NCBI RefSeq assembly: GCF_900155645.1
Contig: NZ_LT706985.1
Coordinates: 1,660,051-1,724,050 of the forward strand
Length of the DNA: 64,000 nucleotides
Source of the DNA: Vaginimicrobium propionicum
GTDB taxonomy: Bacteria > Actinomycetota > Actinomycetes > Propionibacteriales > Propionibacteriaceae
Direction: 5' to 3'
The notes under the pieces were generated by a model that saw only the letters and a list, made by a program, of their open reading frames with translations, was not told the origin of the DNA and ran no database searches. The first letter of the stretch is position 1; each line of letters begins with the position of its first letter. The position numbers and the translations under genes are program-made. This document shows positions 1 to 10,364 of this stretch, in pieces.

Positions 1-1510
1 CAGGCGCGAGATTTCGTCCAGAGCGCTTGTCGTAGAGGGGAGCCAATTTGGTGTACCGCTCCAACAGTGGCGTCATGGAGGCTTTGATTTCCTCGTAGGC
101 ATTAACGTCTGCTGTAGAAACCTCGACTTGACGTGGCGGCTCATGGACGCGCAACATTTCGTAGCCAGCGTGCAGACTGTTCACGCGCCCAAGAGCGTAA
201 AGGCCGAGAATGGCGGCACCCAAAGCAGAACCCTCTTGAGCCGAAGTGATAACTAGAGGTCGGTTCAAGATACCAGCGGCAACGTCACACCAAATATGTG
301 ACTTGAACACCCCGCCAGTAGCGCGCACCTGAGAAATCTTGTCGATGGTACGCAGTCTGCGCAAGATCGTCCAAAGTTGCAGCGCCACACCCTCGATTCC
401 GGCACGAATGAAATGGTCGGGCGTGTGAGCTTTGCGCACATGCAGGAAAGCCCCTCTAATGCCGGAGTCCCACAGCGAGGCGCGCTCTGAAACCAGGTAG
501 GGAATCATGCGTAACCCTTCGGCGCCAATCGGCACTTGAGCAGCTCGTCGGCACGCTTCAGCATCATCGCTGCCGGGCGCGAAGGTTTCGGTCAGCCAGG
601 CTTGCACCATGCCGCCATTGGAAATTGCACCACCACTGACCCACATATCTTTCGTCAGCGTGTAGCAGAATAACCCAGGGACGACGTCTGGGGTTTCGAC
701 TGTCATGCGTAGCGCTCCAGAAGTGCCGATGCTCAACCCTGCTACCCCTGGATCAATGGCTCCAGTGCCGAGGTTACCTAGCGGCCCGTCCCCAGCACCC
801 AAAACTACTGGCAGGCCGGCCTTCAACCCAGTACGTTTTGCAGCTTCAGCGCTTAACGGAAGTTGAGCTGTGGTGTCTAGAATCTTCGGCAGCTGATCTT
901 CGCTCACTCCCGCGATTTCTAGGGCTTCTGGGTTCCAAATGCCTTTACGTAGATTAGCCATGCCCGAGCCAGAGGCCGAAGACATCTCGGTAACCAGCTG
1001 GCCGGTTAATTTTAGAATTATCCAATCTTTTAACCCCACCCAGTGCGGGGTTTTCGTCAAGAAATCAGCATAATTTTCGTCTATCCAACGCAACTTGACT
1101 AGGGGAGACATGGCGTGGATCGGGGTGCCGGAAATGCGGTGAATCCGATCCCCGACAGCCCCCACCGACAGCTCGTCGGCTTGTCTTACAGCACGTGAAT
1201 CCGCCCAAGTCAACAATTGGGTGACTGGACGCATATTCGCGTCCAAACCAACCAACCCATGCATGGCGGTGCTTATCGAAATGCCGATTACCTTGTCAGC
1301 ATCCACCCCGCTAAGCACCTCGGTTATCGCCTGGAGCACACCGGCAGCCATCTGTTCAGGGTCTTGTTCATGCCAGCCGGGACGAGGGCTGTTCAACGGG
1401 TAACCGGCAGCAGCTGTCAGACGGACTTCGCCGTCCAGCGAGAACATGGATGCCTTGGCGGCGGTGGTTCCAACATCAAGTCCAAGAAAAAGCTCACGCA
1501 CAGCAGACAT
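1..1510 (-). CDS. gntK: FGGY-family carbohydrate kinase, probably gluconokinase (C-terminus cut by window edge)
   Basis: Phosphorylates a sugar acid or sugar with ATP in the cytoplasm; the best match is gluconate to 6-phosphogluconate. Translation of the minus strand gives about 503 residues of a family that is usually slightly over 500, so only a few C-terminal residues are missing. It shows the first phosphate motif LGLDVGTT near the N-terminus, MHGLVGLD, TGTPIHAMSPL (typical of FGGY gluconate kinases), GAGDGPLGNLG and GGVFKS. The start is the ATG at 1510, with AGGAGAG upstream. It is divergent from the small gene and serC at its right. Xylulokinase or another FGGY kinase is the alternative; the TPIHAMSPL segment favours gluconate. 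Confidence 0.8.
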   Translation of the reverse strand, partial: MSAVRELFLGLDVGTTAAKASMFSLDGEVRLTAAAGYPLNSPRPGWHEQDPEQMAAGVLQAITEVLSGVDADKVIGISISTAMHGLVGLDANMRPVTQLLTWADSRAVRQADELSVGAVGDRIHRISGTPIHAMSPLVKLRWIDENYADFLTKTPHWVGLKDWIILKLTGQLVTEMSSASGSGMANLRKGIWNPEALEIAGVSEDQLPKILDTTAQLPLSAEAAKRTGLKAGLPVVLGAGDGPLGNLGTGAIDPGVAGLSIGTSGALRMTVETPDVVPGLFCYTLTKDMWVSGGAISNGGMVQAWLTETFAPGSDDAEACRRAAQVPIGAEGLRMIPYLVSERASLWDSGIRGAFLHVRKAHTPDHFIRAGIEGVALQLWTILRRLRTIDKISQVRATGGVFKSHIWCDVAAGILNRPLVITSAQEGSALGAAILGLYALGRVNSLHAGYEMLRVHEPPRQVEVSTADVNAYEEIKASMTPLLERYTKLAPLYDKRSGRNLAP

Positions 1511-1606
1511 AAAGGCTCTCCTAGGTTTGGGTAATATCTTGAGATTAGCTGGGTTATTTTGCTGGCGTGCCAATCCGATAACATAACAACTAAGTGTGAG
1601 GTAAAA

Positions 1607-1831
1607 ATGGCCGAAATTCGCAAGCACAATCCTAAACGCGACGAGATAAGCGACGCGATAAACCAATATTTAGGCGAGCCAATACGTCCTGTTGAGCCGG
1701 GCAGTTATCGTGACCGGCCAGACAATTATGACCCATTCGATAGTGGCGAGTTAGTGTCTAAGCCAGTTAAAGATACTGAGCTGGGGTGGCTTGGTGGCGA
1801 GCAATTCAGTGATTTTGAGATAACGGAGTGA
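1607..1831 (+). CDS. Small hypothetical protein upstream of serC (74 aa)
   Basis: I do not recognise this protein. The product is 74 residues, hydrophilic and acidic towards the C-terminus, rich in D, E, P and G, with no membrane segment or signal peptide. A start at 1607 fits the TGAGG ribosome-binding site at 1597-1601; a longer reading from 1559 lacks such support. Its stop lies 4 bases before the serC start, so the two are probably cotranscribed and translationally coupled. That coupling and an ordinary codon pattern are the only reasons to call it real. Confidence 0.55.
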   Translation: MAEIRKHNPKRDEISDAINQYLGEPIRPVEPGSYRDRPDNYDPFDSGELVSKPVKDTELGWLGGEQFSDFEITE

Positions 1832-1835
1832 CAAA

Positions 1836-2954
1836 GTGAGTCTGAAAATTCCTAGCGAGCTGCTGCCTAGAGATGGACGTTTCGGTTCTGGACCGAGCAA
1901 AATCCGTCCAGACGCATTAAATAGCCTGGTCACACGCGGAGACATTATGGGCACCTCGCATCGTAAACCGCCAGTGCGTAACCTAGTAAAGCGGGTGCAG
2001 GAATCGCTGGCCGAGCTGTACCACATTCCCGACTCTTATGAGGTTGTGCTGGGGTGTGGTGGTGCCACAATTTTTTGGGACGTGGCAGCTTTCTCCCTAG
2101 TTAAATCGCGCAGTGCTCACGGAATTTTCGGGGAATTCGGAGCTAAATTCGCCAAGGAAATAGCCGGCGCACCATTCTTAGCAGACCCGGTAATTTATGC
2201 TGCCGACAACGGCAAACTAGCGTTACCTGAGCCTTGCGAAGTGGACGTTGCAGCTTGGGCGCAAAACGAAACATCTACCGGAGTCGCCGCCCCTGTCAGG
2301 CGTCTGGACGGATTCGACTCGGATACTCTCTTCGTGATTGACGCCACTAGCTCAGCCGGCGGCATGGCAGCAGACTTGACGCAAAGTGATGTGTTCTTCT
2401 TTAGTCCTCAAAAGAATCTGAGCGCTGACGGTGGGCTATGGTTTGCTATTTGTTCGCCAGCAGCCGTCGAAAGGGCGCACGAAGTTTGCTCGTCGCGCTG
2501 GGTGCCGGCCGGATTAGACCTAGTAAAAGCCATAACCAACTCGCGAAAGAACCAAACTCTGAACACCCCAGCGATAGCCACCCTGCTATTAGTGGACGCT
2601 CAGTTGAGCTGGCTACTTGACAATGGTGGCCTAGATTTTGCTGCCGGTCGTACTGCCGAATCAAGCTCAGCCATATATTCGTGGGCAGAAGAGTCAACTA
2701 TCGCCACCCCATTCGTGGCAGAGAAAACGCACCGCTCGCCGGTAACATGCACCATAGATTTCGACGAATCAGTAGATGCCAACAAACTCATTGAAGTGCT
2801 CAATGACAACGGGATTCTCGACATTTCGCCCTATCGCAGTTTGGGACGCAACCAGTTGCGGATCGCTACTTTCGCCAGTATCGACCCGGCTGATGTTCAA
2901 GCTCTACTGGTGTGCATTGATTGGGTGTTAGATAGCGGGATAGCTAGCCGATAG
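1836..2954 (+). CDS. serC: Phosphoserine aminotransferase
   Basis: PLP-dependent transaminase that converts 3-phosphohydroxypyruvate and glutamate to phosphoserine, the second step of serine synthesis; cytoplasmic. The 372 residues begin with the family opening LPRDGRFGSGPSKIR, carry VVLGCGGATIFWD, and the PLP-lysine segment FFSPQKNLSADGG. Length and the N-terminal GSGPSK form match the actinobacterial SerC type. It starts with GTG at 1836, immediately after the stop of the small gene before it, suggesting coupling. Confidence 0.93.
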   Translation: MSLKIPSELLPRDGRFGSGPSKIRPDALNSLVTRGDIMGTSHRKPPVRNLVKRVQESLAELYHIPDSYEVVLGCGGATIFWDVAAFSLVKSRSAHGIFGEFGAKFAKEIAGAPFLADPVIYAADNGKLALPEPCEVDVAAWAQNETSTGVAAPVRRLDGFDSDTLFVIDATSSAGGMAADLTQSDVFFFSPQKNLSADGGLWFAICSPAAVERAHEVCSSRWVPAGLDLVKAITNSRKNQTLNTPAIATLLLVDAQLSWLLDNGGLDFAAGRTAESSSAIYSWAEESTIATPFVAEKTHRSPVTCTIDFDESVDANKLIEVLNDNGILDISPYRSLGRNQLRIATFASIDPADVQALLVCIDWVLDSGIASR

Positions 2955-3048
2955 ACAGTTGGTAACGAATACCCAAAGCAGCAACTAAAACCTCACTGCA
3001 CGCAGTTTGCAAGCTGGCGGAGGCTACCCTTTTAACATGAGGCTAACC

Positions 3049-3693
3049 ATGCTTTACGCGGTTGGTATCGAGGAAGTCCGGGAAATTTTTCGCGCATCAG
3101 ATAAGAATGCGGGACATCTGCGGTGGGTCTTCGACCAGAATTACCGCTTGTCTCCGACTAATCCAGCAGTGAAAAGTTCTCTTCTGTCGAAACTTGGGCC
3201 GTTAATGAAACGACACCCTGGCAATCGCCCGATACCCAAAGACCATCCACTACCCGTTGACGCTGAGGCGTTGCTGGCCGGTCGGGCGATTGCCCCAGCC
3301 CGTCTGCCCTACGCCTGGCAGATATTAGAAACTTGGCTAGCCGATTTGGCTTACGGGACGCTGACGTTAGAGATTGACCCGCGCGCCTTCGATTTTGATT
3401 TGGGGAAAGCGGGGCTGCCAGCAGAAAGCCAATTGACTCTATTGATTCGCGGTTCGGCCGAGCTGCCGATTCGTCCATTAGCAGGTATGAGGGTGGGGTA
3501 CGCAAAGAATGCGAGAGTCATCGCCGCCCGTGAACAATTGACGAATGTCATCGGCGATGTTTGCCCGGCCTCAGTTGAACCTGCCGGGCAGTTGCTGTCT
3601 TTTTTTAATAAGTTCCCTGGCTGGACGTGGGACGCCGCGCACTTCAAACGTCCAAAACCAGATTTATTGATTATTCGTACCGGCGAAAATTAG
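3049..3693 (+). CDS. Hypothetical protein, possibly DUF7691-like (214 aa)
   Basis: No enzyme motif is recognised. The protein is soluble, begins MLYAVGIEEVREIF and carries LLAGRAIAPARLPYAW, a pattern resembling the DUF7691 group of actinobacterial proteins of unknown function. That assignment is from memory of the family pattern and is tentative. The ATG at 3049 has GAGG 7 bases upstream; an ATG at 3037 with GGCGGAGG further away is a possible alternative. It stands alone between serC and a convergent permease, with a hairpin terminator after its stop. Confidence 0.65.
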   Translation: MLYAVGIEEVREIFRASDKNAGHLRWVFDQNYRLSPTNPAVKSSLLSKLGPLMKRHPGNRPIPKDHPLPVDAEALLAGRAIAPARLPYAWQILETWLADLAYGTLTLEIDPRAFDFDLGKAGLPAESQLTLLIRGSAELPIRPLAGMRVGYAKNARVIAAREQLTNVIGDVCPASVEPAGQLLSFFNKFPGWTWDAAHFKRPKPDLLIIRTGEN

Positions 3694-3707
3694 TTTCTTA
3701 GAATCTA

Positions 3708-3745
3708 AGTGCTCCCCGAAATCGTTTGTGACTTCGAGGAGCACT
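3708..3745. terminator. Bidirectional hairpin between convergent genes
   Basis: An imperfect inverted repeat of about 17 bases per arm (left arm starts AGTGCTCCCCGAA, right arm ends GAGGAGCACT) with a 4-base loop lies between the convergent hypothetical gene and the NCS2 permease. There is no long T run, so efficiency is uncertain. Confidence 0.6.
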
Positions 3746-3772
3746 ACGGATTTAACCAATATGCGTTATCCG

Positions 3773-5305
3773 CTAACTAAGTAACGGGGTAATCATGCCT
3801 TGCATGAAGTAAATCAAGAACAGCGCCGAAACTATCCACATCAAAGCGTGTAGCTGGCGAGCCTTGCCAGCGAAGGTCTTCATTACTGCGAACAGAATGA
3901 AGCCGACGCCGATACCGACAGTGATCGAGTAAGCCAACGGCATGAAAACGATAGTGAAGAATGCTGGAATAGCCATCTCAAGTTTCGAGAAGTCAATGTC
4001 GTTGATTTGGGCAAGCATCATGAAACCAACCAACAGCAGCACCGGAGACACCGCCTCGGCGGGAATCATGTTAACTAGTGGCGTTAAGAAACCAGCCACT
4101 AGGAAAGCTGCGCCAGTGATGACGGACGCTAAGCCAGTGCGCGCGCCCTCGGCAACACCCGAAGCAGATTCCACGAAGCTCGTGTTAGACGAGGTGGAAC
4201 CTAAACCACCAGCTACCGCAGACAGTGAGTCAATCAACAGGATCTCGCGCAGCAGCGGTGGTTCGCCGTCCTTGTTCAGTAGGTCGCCCTCGGTGCCGAT
4301 GGCAACGACGGTGCCCATAGTGTCGAAGAAGTCAGCCAGCAGCAGGCTGAATACCAGCAGGACGCCGGTTAGTACGGATGCAAAAGTGAACTGTCCGTCG
4401 CGAGCGAACCCGCCGATCATGTCAACTCGTCCAATTAGCCCGAAATCGGGGGAGACGAAAGCGTCCCAGCCGGGGAAAGACGGCACATTCGACGACCAAC
4501 CAGTCACCAATTCTTCGGACTGGGGGCCAATCTTTTTGACAGCTTCAACGATTACCGCAAGCAATGTGCCGAAGCCGATAGACCACAGCATCGCGCCCTT
4601 TACCTTGCGTAGATGTAGGAAAAGCAGCAGTGCAAGAGTGGCAACAAAAACGAAGATTGGCCAGCCTTGCAGGGTGCCACCGATGCCTAGAGTGGTCGGA
4701 GTGCCCTCGCCTGGACGGATAATTCCAGCGTTGGACAACCCTACGAAGGCAATAAACAGCCCGATGCCGACGCTAATCGCGGTGCGCAGGTCGTGGGGTA
4801 CAGCGCGGAAAACTGCTTCCCGGAATCCGGTAAGCACCAGGGCAGTAATGATGATGCCCTCCCAAACGATCAACCCCATAGTGGCTGACCAGGTCATCGT
4901 TGGAGCCAGCACGTAGGCGCACATCGCGTTTAAGCCCAGACCGGCAGCCATACCCATTGGGTAGCGGCCAACAACACCCATAAGTATGGTCATTACGCCT
5001 GCGACTAGGGCGGTTACTGTAGCAACCATGGCGATTGAGTGACTCATGGCGGCCGAGTCAACAATTGTTTGGGCGGCGTCAGTGAACTTCGGCTGGCCGC
5101 TAATGAGGTTGCCGTTAACGTCAGCTGCGGTACCAATAATCAGTGGGTTCAAAGCCAGGATATAGGCCATCGAGAAGAAGGTTACGAAGCCGCCGCGCAC
5201 CTCAGCAGAGGTGTTGGAGCCGCGCTTCGTGATCTCGAAAAACTTATCGATCCCCGACCCTTTCGTCTTATTATCCGTTTGTGTAGAGGACATCATGGCC
5301 ATCAT
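3773..5305 (-). CDS. NCS2-family purine permease (AzgA/PbuG type)
   Basis: Multi-pass membrane transporter, probably proton-coupled uptake of hypoxanthine, guanine, adenine or xanthine. The 510 residues show the AzgA/PbuG signature early in the protein (GFVTFFSMAYILALNPLI), the GMAAGLGLNA segment, LLADFFDTMGTVVAIG and the SSNTSFVESASGVAEGARTG region typical of this branch. About a dozen hydrophobic segments are visible. Two adjacent ATGs (5305, 5302) and two more at 5296 and 5293 make the exact start uncertain; none has a strong ribosome-binding site. It is monocistronic and convergent with the gene at 3049. Confidence 0.88.
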   Translation of the reverse strand: MMAMMSSTQTDNKTKGSGIDKFFEITKRGSNTSAEVRGGFVTFFSMAYILALNPLIIGTAADVNGNLISGQPKFTDAAQTIVDSAAMSHSIAMVATVTALVAGVMTILMGVVGRYPMGMAAGLGLNAMCAYVLAPTMTWSATMGLIVWEGIIITALVLTGFREAVFRAVPHDLRTAISVGIGLFIAFVGLSNAGIIRPGEGTPTTLGIGGTLQGWPIFVFVATLALLLFLHLRKVKGAMLWSIGFGTLLAVIVEAVKKIGPQSEELVTGWSSNVPSFPGWDAFVSPDFGLIGRVDMIGGFARDGQFTFASVLTGVLLVFSLLLADFFDTMGTVVAIGTEGDLLNKDGEPPLLREILLIDSLSAVAGGLGSTSSNTSFVESASGVAEGARTGLASVITGAAFLVAGFLTPLVNMIPAEAVSPVLLLVGFMMLAQINDIDFSKLEMAIPAFFTIVFMPLAYSITVGIGVGFILFAVMKTFAGKARQLHALMWIVSALFLIYFMQGMITPLLS

Positions 5306-5485
5306 GTTATGCCCAAAACACCCAAGACTAGAATCAGGTGCACCACGCAAGACGCCAAGTCTTACCAAGGTTAGTCGCTGCTAAAACGGGCAAATCATGT
5401 TGTGACTTAGAGATAATCGGGTGAAAGCGCTTACTGCCTGCACGGTTGCCATCGTTGTCGCTTGGACATCTAAAAAACTCGGCGG

Positions 5486-6283
5486 TCAGGCAGTTTTCGT
5501 CTTTTTGCGTGCTCGGTTGATGGACAGTATTACTACTGCGGCGACCAGGGCAATAGCCACCCAGTTGGCAACTTTGCTGTACCAAGTGAGCACTTGGACG
5601 GCTGGCTCGCCCACCGCCATTCCGAAAGCGAAATAGACCAGCAGCCACAACAAGGCTGAAATGAAATCTAAGGCAACAAATTTCTTCCAACTCATTCCGG
5701 ACGCTCCCGCAAGCACGAAAACGACCGGCATTATCGGTAACGGAATTGGGACGTAGGCGACGAACATTCCTACCCATCCCATCTTTTTAGCCCACCGTTC
5801 AGCGCGCTCGTAGTTACGGGTGGCACGTTCAGACTGGCCAGCCCAAACTTCGATCATGCCGCGTCCCCACAACTTGCCTGCCCACCAATATGTCCAGTCA
5901 AGTTTTATTGACATCAAGGTGCCAAGCAAGATTGGCCACACCCAAGGCAGTGAGCCGCCGGTAGAAACCACTGAGCCTAAAGCTGTAGTACCTGAACGAG
6001 AGCCGAGTAGCGCCACCAACCAAGGCAACCGTTCGGGGGCACCCAAAAGCCATGCCCGCAATGGCAGCATGGCTAGGGAGAACACCCCTAAGAAGCCGAT
6101 CCATGCCAGGCAAGCGATATCGGCTCGACCTGGCTCATGTTTCCATGGCATCGAGGGGTCATCCCACCAGGGGCGTTCCTCCTCTGCTGCGGCTTCCTCG
6201 GTTTCGGATAATTCAACATCGCCGTTTCCGTCCGAGGGCTCTTGTTGGGGTTTGTCCTCGCTAAACCGGCTATCTGTGCTCAC
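5486..6283 (-). CDS. DedA/VTT-domain membrane protein
   Basis: Integral membrane protein of the DedA (SNARE-associated, VTT) family, members of which are implicated in undecaprenyl-phosphate or lipid flipping and membrane homeostasis. An acidic cytoplasmic N-terminus of about 55 residues (E-rich, ending in WWDDPSMPWKHEPGR) precedes several hydrophobic segments. The motif GWVGMFVAYVPIPLPIMPVV corresponds to the conserved family region of a re-entrant helix with a proline pair. The GTG at 6283 is chosen because it begins the hydrophilic domain and has TAGG about 9 bases upstream. The gene is divergent from the ABC ATPase gene. Confidence 0.8.
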   Translation of the reverse strand: MSTDSRFSEDKPQQEPSDGNGDVELSETEEAAAEEERPWWDDPSMPWKHEPGRADIACLAWIGFLGVFSLAMLPLRAWLLGAPERLPWLVALLGSRSGTTALGSVVSTGGSLPWVWPILLGTLMSIKLDWTYWWAGKLWGRGMIEVWAGQSERATRNYERAERWAKKMGWVGMFVAYVPIPLPIMPVVFVLAGASGMSWKKFVALDFISALLWLLVYFAFGMAVGEPAVQVLTWYSKVANWVAIALVAAVVILSINRARKKTKTA

Positions 6284-6363
6284 CTTAGGAAGCCTACCCG
6301 CCGCCTGGATGTGTCGAAAACTTGCCAGACTCGGTGGATGAAAGCTGCCAGAGCTAGAAATAA

Positions 6364-6457
6364 TTGACAATAAAGATTCGTTTGGAGTACGCGCGGGCGA
6401 TATGTAACAATGATCTTGTCGATGTTCTATACGTCGAGCAGCCCCGAAAAATCGGGG
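6364..6457 (+). promoter_or_regulatory. Probable promoter and leader hairpin before the sugar ABC ATPase gene
   Basis: TTGACA at 6364-6369 is a consensus -35 element inside the 233-base divergent gap; no good -10 is obvious at 17 bases. Downstream, CCCCGA (6442-6447) pairs with TCGGGG (6452-6457) and is followed by a T/G-rich run, giving a short leader hairpin that could be an attenuator or only a chance structure. Confidence 0.3.
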
Positions 6458-6516
6458 TTGTGTTTCCACTACGGATCGTCGGGCACGTACCTGCCCGTGG
6501 AAGGATGGGTGGCACT

Positions 6517-7617
<1,101 letters not shown>

Positions 7618-7628
7618 CCTATTTATCT

Positions 7629-7675
7629 CATCCGGCCAGTTTGTGTTAATGCTCAAGCTGGCCGGATGTTTTTGT
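7629..7675 (+). terminator. Intrinsic terminator after the ABC ATPase gene
   Basis: CATCCGGCCAG (7629-7639) pairs with CTGGCCGGATG (7658-7668) and is followed by TTTTTGT: a classic rho-independent terminator just after the stop of the ATPase gene. Confidence 0.85.
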
Positions 7676-7699
7676 CACCGCTTGGGCTAAGGTTTTCTC

Positions 7700-8872
7700 A
7701 TGAGTTCAGATTTCAGCTATCTGGCAGGGTTGCGCCACGGCATCGGGGCTGATGAGCAATACCGTGCGGTGGTGCCGCCACTATATTCATCGGTTAACTA
7801 TCGTTTCGATGGTTTGGGGGCTGAGCCAATATACGATTATTCGCGCTCAAATAACCCCACCCGCGATGTGCTGAATGATGCCCTCGCCGAGTTGGAAGAG
7901 GGCGCCGGTTGCGCATATGTGGCCACCGGCTTGGCTGCCCTAACCCTAGTATTCTCGGTTTTCGTCCCCGTTGGTGGGCGGGTTGTTGCTTGTCACGACT
8001 GTTATGGTGGCACTTGGCGGCTGCTCGACCAACTATCGCAGCGTGGACGTTTTAGCTGCGATTTCGTCGATTTAACAGATCTTGATCAGGTTAGTAACGC
8101 CTTGGCGAAACCGGCCGATGTGGTTCTAATTGAAACCCCGTCTAATCCATTGCTGCGGGTAACAGATATCGCTGCGGTTTCGAAGCTGGCTCACCGGGCG
8201 GGTGCTTTAGCTGTGGCAGATAACACGTTCTGCTCCCCGATACTTCAGCAACCGTTACGGTTAGGGGCTGATCTCGTCGTCCATTCGACGACGAAGTTCA
8301 TCAATGGGCATTCTGACGTGGTTGGGGGTGCCGTAATTGCTAAGACTGCTGAGCTGTCAGAAAAACTTAGATTCTGGTCAAACGCCCTAGGGCTTACGGG
8401 CAGTCCGACGGACGCCTGGCTAACCTTGCGCGGTTTGCGTACGCTGCAAGTGCGCATGCGTGCCCACCAAGAAAATGCTGGGGCACTTGTGGAGTTGCTG
8501 GTTAACCATCCGGGGGTTGAGCGGGTTTATTATCCTGGTTTAGCCGATCATCCTGGCCACGAGTTAGCCGCTCATCAGCAATATGGTTTTGGTGCATTGT
8601 TTAGTTTTGACGTCGTAGGTGGCCGGGAAGGGGCTAAACGCCTAGTCAGCGGGTTGGAAGTGTTTAATCTAGCAGAATCGTTAGGCGGGGTAGAGTCGCT
8701 GATTTCGCATGCCGCAACCATGACTCATGCTGGGATGAGCCCGCAAGCTAGAGCTGCTGCAGGTTTAGGCGACGGGCTGTTGAGGGTTTCGGCTGGGATA
8801 GAGCCCGTACAAGATTTGCTAGCCGATCTCGGCGCGGGGCTAGATCGCGTCCTTGACTCCGTGAAAAGCTAG
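7700..8872 (+). CDS. metB: Trans-sulfuration enzyme, probably cystathionine gamma-synthase
   Basis: PLP enzyme of the Cys/Met metabolism family; in this branch it likely joins an activated homoserine with cysteine to cystathionine, or acts as gamma-lyase. The 390 residues include YDYSRSNNPTRDVL, DNTFCSPILQQPL and the PLP-lysine segment VVHSTTKFINGHSDVVGG, then GGVESLISHAATMTHA near the C-terminus. AAGG lies 6 bases before the ATG at 7700. It sits between an intrinsic terminator and the DUF4032 gene, from which it is separated by only 4 bases. Synthase versus lyase cannot be decided from the sequence alone. Confidence 0.85.
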   Translation: MSSDFSYLAGLRHGIGADEQYRAVVPPLYSSVNYRFDGLGAEPIYDYSRSNNPTRDVLNDALAELEEGAGCAYVATGLAALTLVFSVFVPVGGRVVACHDCYGGTWRLLDQLSQRGRFSCDFVDLTDLDQVSNALAKPADVVLIETPSNPLLRVTDIAAVSKLAHRAGALAVADNTFCSPILQQPLRLGADLVVHSTTKFINGHSDVVGGAVIAKTAELSEKLRFWSNALGLTGSPTDAWLTLRGLRTLQVRMRAHQENAGALVELLVNHPGVERVYYPGLADHPGHELAAHQQYGFGALFSFDVVGGREGAKRLVSGLEVFNLAESLGGVESLISHAATMTHAGMSPQARAAAGLGDGLLRVSAGIEPVQDLLADLGAGLDRVLDSVKS

Positions 8873-8876
8873 AGAC

Positions 8877-10265
8877 ATGCCAAGATTTTTATGCGCCAAA
8901 CCGGACTCTAGGTTGCTACCGCTTCCATGGGATGTTCCGCTAGCTGAGTGGCCGACAGAAAATCTAGTGGCGCTGCCTAGAGGTATTTCTCGCCATGTTG
9001 TGCGCTTTATCAAAATAGGTGGCGATGTCTATGCCGCTAAAGAGGTGGTCGAGCACCTGGCTATCCACGAATATCGGTTGTTACAAGATTTGCGCCGCCT
9101 AGGTGAGCCGTCCGTGGAACCGATTGGGGTAGTCACCGGTCGGCTAGATAAGGACGGTCAGCCCCTAGATCCGATACTGCTAACTCGACACCTAGAATTT
9201 GCTTTGCCTTATCGTTCCTTATTTACCCCCGGCATTAGACGTGATACTGCCATGCGGCTCATAGATGCCATGGTGGTGTTAATTGCCAGGCTGCATTTGG
9301 CTGGTTTCATGTGGGGGGATGTGTCCTTATCTAACGTTTTGTTTAGACGTGACGCTGGCGAGTTTGCTGCTTACCTAGTAGACGCAGAAACTGGCGAGTT
9401 GCATGACAAATTAACTGAAGGTCAACGTGAAAATGATCTTGAGGTTGGCCGGATAAACATATTTGGTGACTTCAATGACCTATCTGCGGGTGGAATGCTA
9501 GACCCCACCTGGGATCCAATGGAACTACTAAAACTGATTGACCAGAGATACAACGACCTATGGAATGAGTTGACCGGGGTAGAAGAGTTTTCCGGTTCAG
9601 AAGCTGACCGTATTGAGTCTAGGGTGCGGCGGTTGAATGCTTTAGGTTTTGACGTCGCAGAGCTTGATATCATCACTTCTCCTGATGGAGAAACTATCCA
9701 GATTCAGCCGAAAGTTGTTGATGCCGGCCACCACTCGCGCCGGCTATTGCGATTGACCGGTCTAGACGCTGAGGAAAATCAGGCCAGACGTTTACTCAAC
9801 GATATGGATACCTATATTGCCAGAAGAAATAAACAGCATGTAGATGAGGCTGTTATGGCTCACGAGTGGTTAACTCAGCAATTCGAGCCAGTTATCAACC
9901 GTATTCCATCGGAGTATCACGCTAAACGTGACCCTGCCCAGCTTTATCATGAGCTGCTGGAATACCGCTGGTATAAGTCGCAGAATGAGTTCCGCGAGGT
10001 GCCGATGACAGAGGCTATTGACGGTTATGTGCGTGATGTTTTAGCCAAACTGCCAGACGAGAAGATGACTGACATTGACTCCCCGGATCGGGCGCGCAAG
10101 CTCGTCAATCCCTATGACCCATCTTTGGGTTATGAGGACGATACCGACACTCTGCCGCCAGTGGTAGACCCTTGGGAGCAGGCTGCGGAGGAAGTTGATT
10201 TGCGTCGACTAAATCACCTGGACATTGACGCTTTACGGAAGAAAGCAAAGGGTTCGGAATCCTAG
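8877..10265 (+). CDS. DUF4032 protein with lipopolysaccharide-kinase-like fold
   Basis: Actinobacterial protein of unknown function, 462 residues. The N-terminal half resembles a Kdo/WaaP-type small-molecule kinase: it has an ATP-lysine candidate in VYAAKEVVEHLAIHEY, a catalytic-loop-like MWGDVSLSNVLF (aspartate and asparagine present, with no HRD histidine) and LVDAETGE in the place of the DFG motif. The C-terminal half is the DUF4032 region, ending in a charged tail. It follows metB by 4 bases and ends before a strong terminator. Substrate is unknown. Confidence 0.8.
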   Translation: MPRFLCAKPDSRLLPLPWDVPLAEWPTENLVALPRGISRHVVRFIKIGGDVYAAKEVVEHLAIHEYRLLQDLRRLGEPSVEPIGVVTGRLDKDGQPLDPILLTRHLEFALPYRSLFTPGIRRDTAMRLIDAMVVLIARLHLAGFMWGDVSLSNVLFRRDAGEFAAYLVDAETGELHDKLTEGQRENDLEVGRINIFGDFNDLSAGGMLDPTWDPMELLKLIDQRYNDLWNELTGVEEFSGSEADRIESRVRRLNALGFDVAELDIITSPDGETIQIQPKVVDAGHHSRRLLRLTGLDAEENQARRLLNDMDTYIARRNKQHVDEAVMAHEWLTQQFEPVINRIPSEYHAKRDPAQLYHELLEYRWYKSQNEFREVPMTEAIDGYVRDVLAKLPDEKMTDIDSPDRARKLVNPYDPSLGYEDDTDTLPPVVDPWEQAAEEVDLRRLNHLDIDALRKKAKGSES

Positions 10266-10310
10266 ATTTGTTGCGCGCAACACCTGTTAGCTCGGCGCCA
10301 GCAGACAAAT

Positions 10311-10347
10311 ATTTTTGGGGAGCCTGGAAACCAGACTCCCCAAAAAT
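10311..10347. terminator. Strong bidirectional terminator between DUF4032 gene and ino1
   Basis: A near-perfect 17-base stem (ATTTTTGGGGAG... with one mismatch) and an AAA loop is flanked by A and T runs on both sides, as expected of a terminator serving both convergent genes. Confidence 0.88.
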
Positions 10348-10364
10348 TATTTTGTTTTATTGCT

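Noticed and set aside
3942-4916. A 324-codon open frame on the plus strand opposite the NCS2 permease
   Set aside because: It is antisense to a well-recognised permease, with Ser/Pro/Arg-rich low-quality sequence and no motif; a shadow frame.
6364-6516. Extending the sugar ABC ATPase upstream to an earlier in-frame start at 6364
   Set aside because: The family begins at MATVSF, and the added residues do not match the family and cross a promoter-like TTGACA and a leader hairpin.
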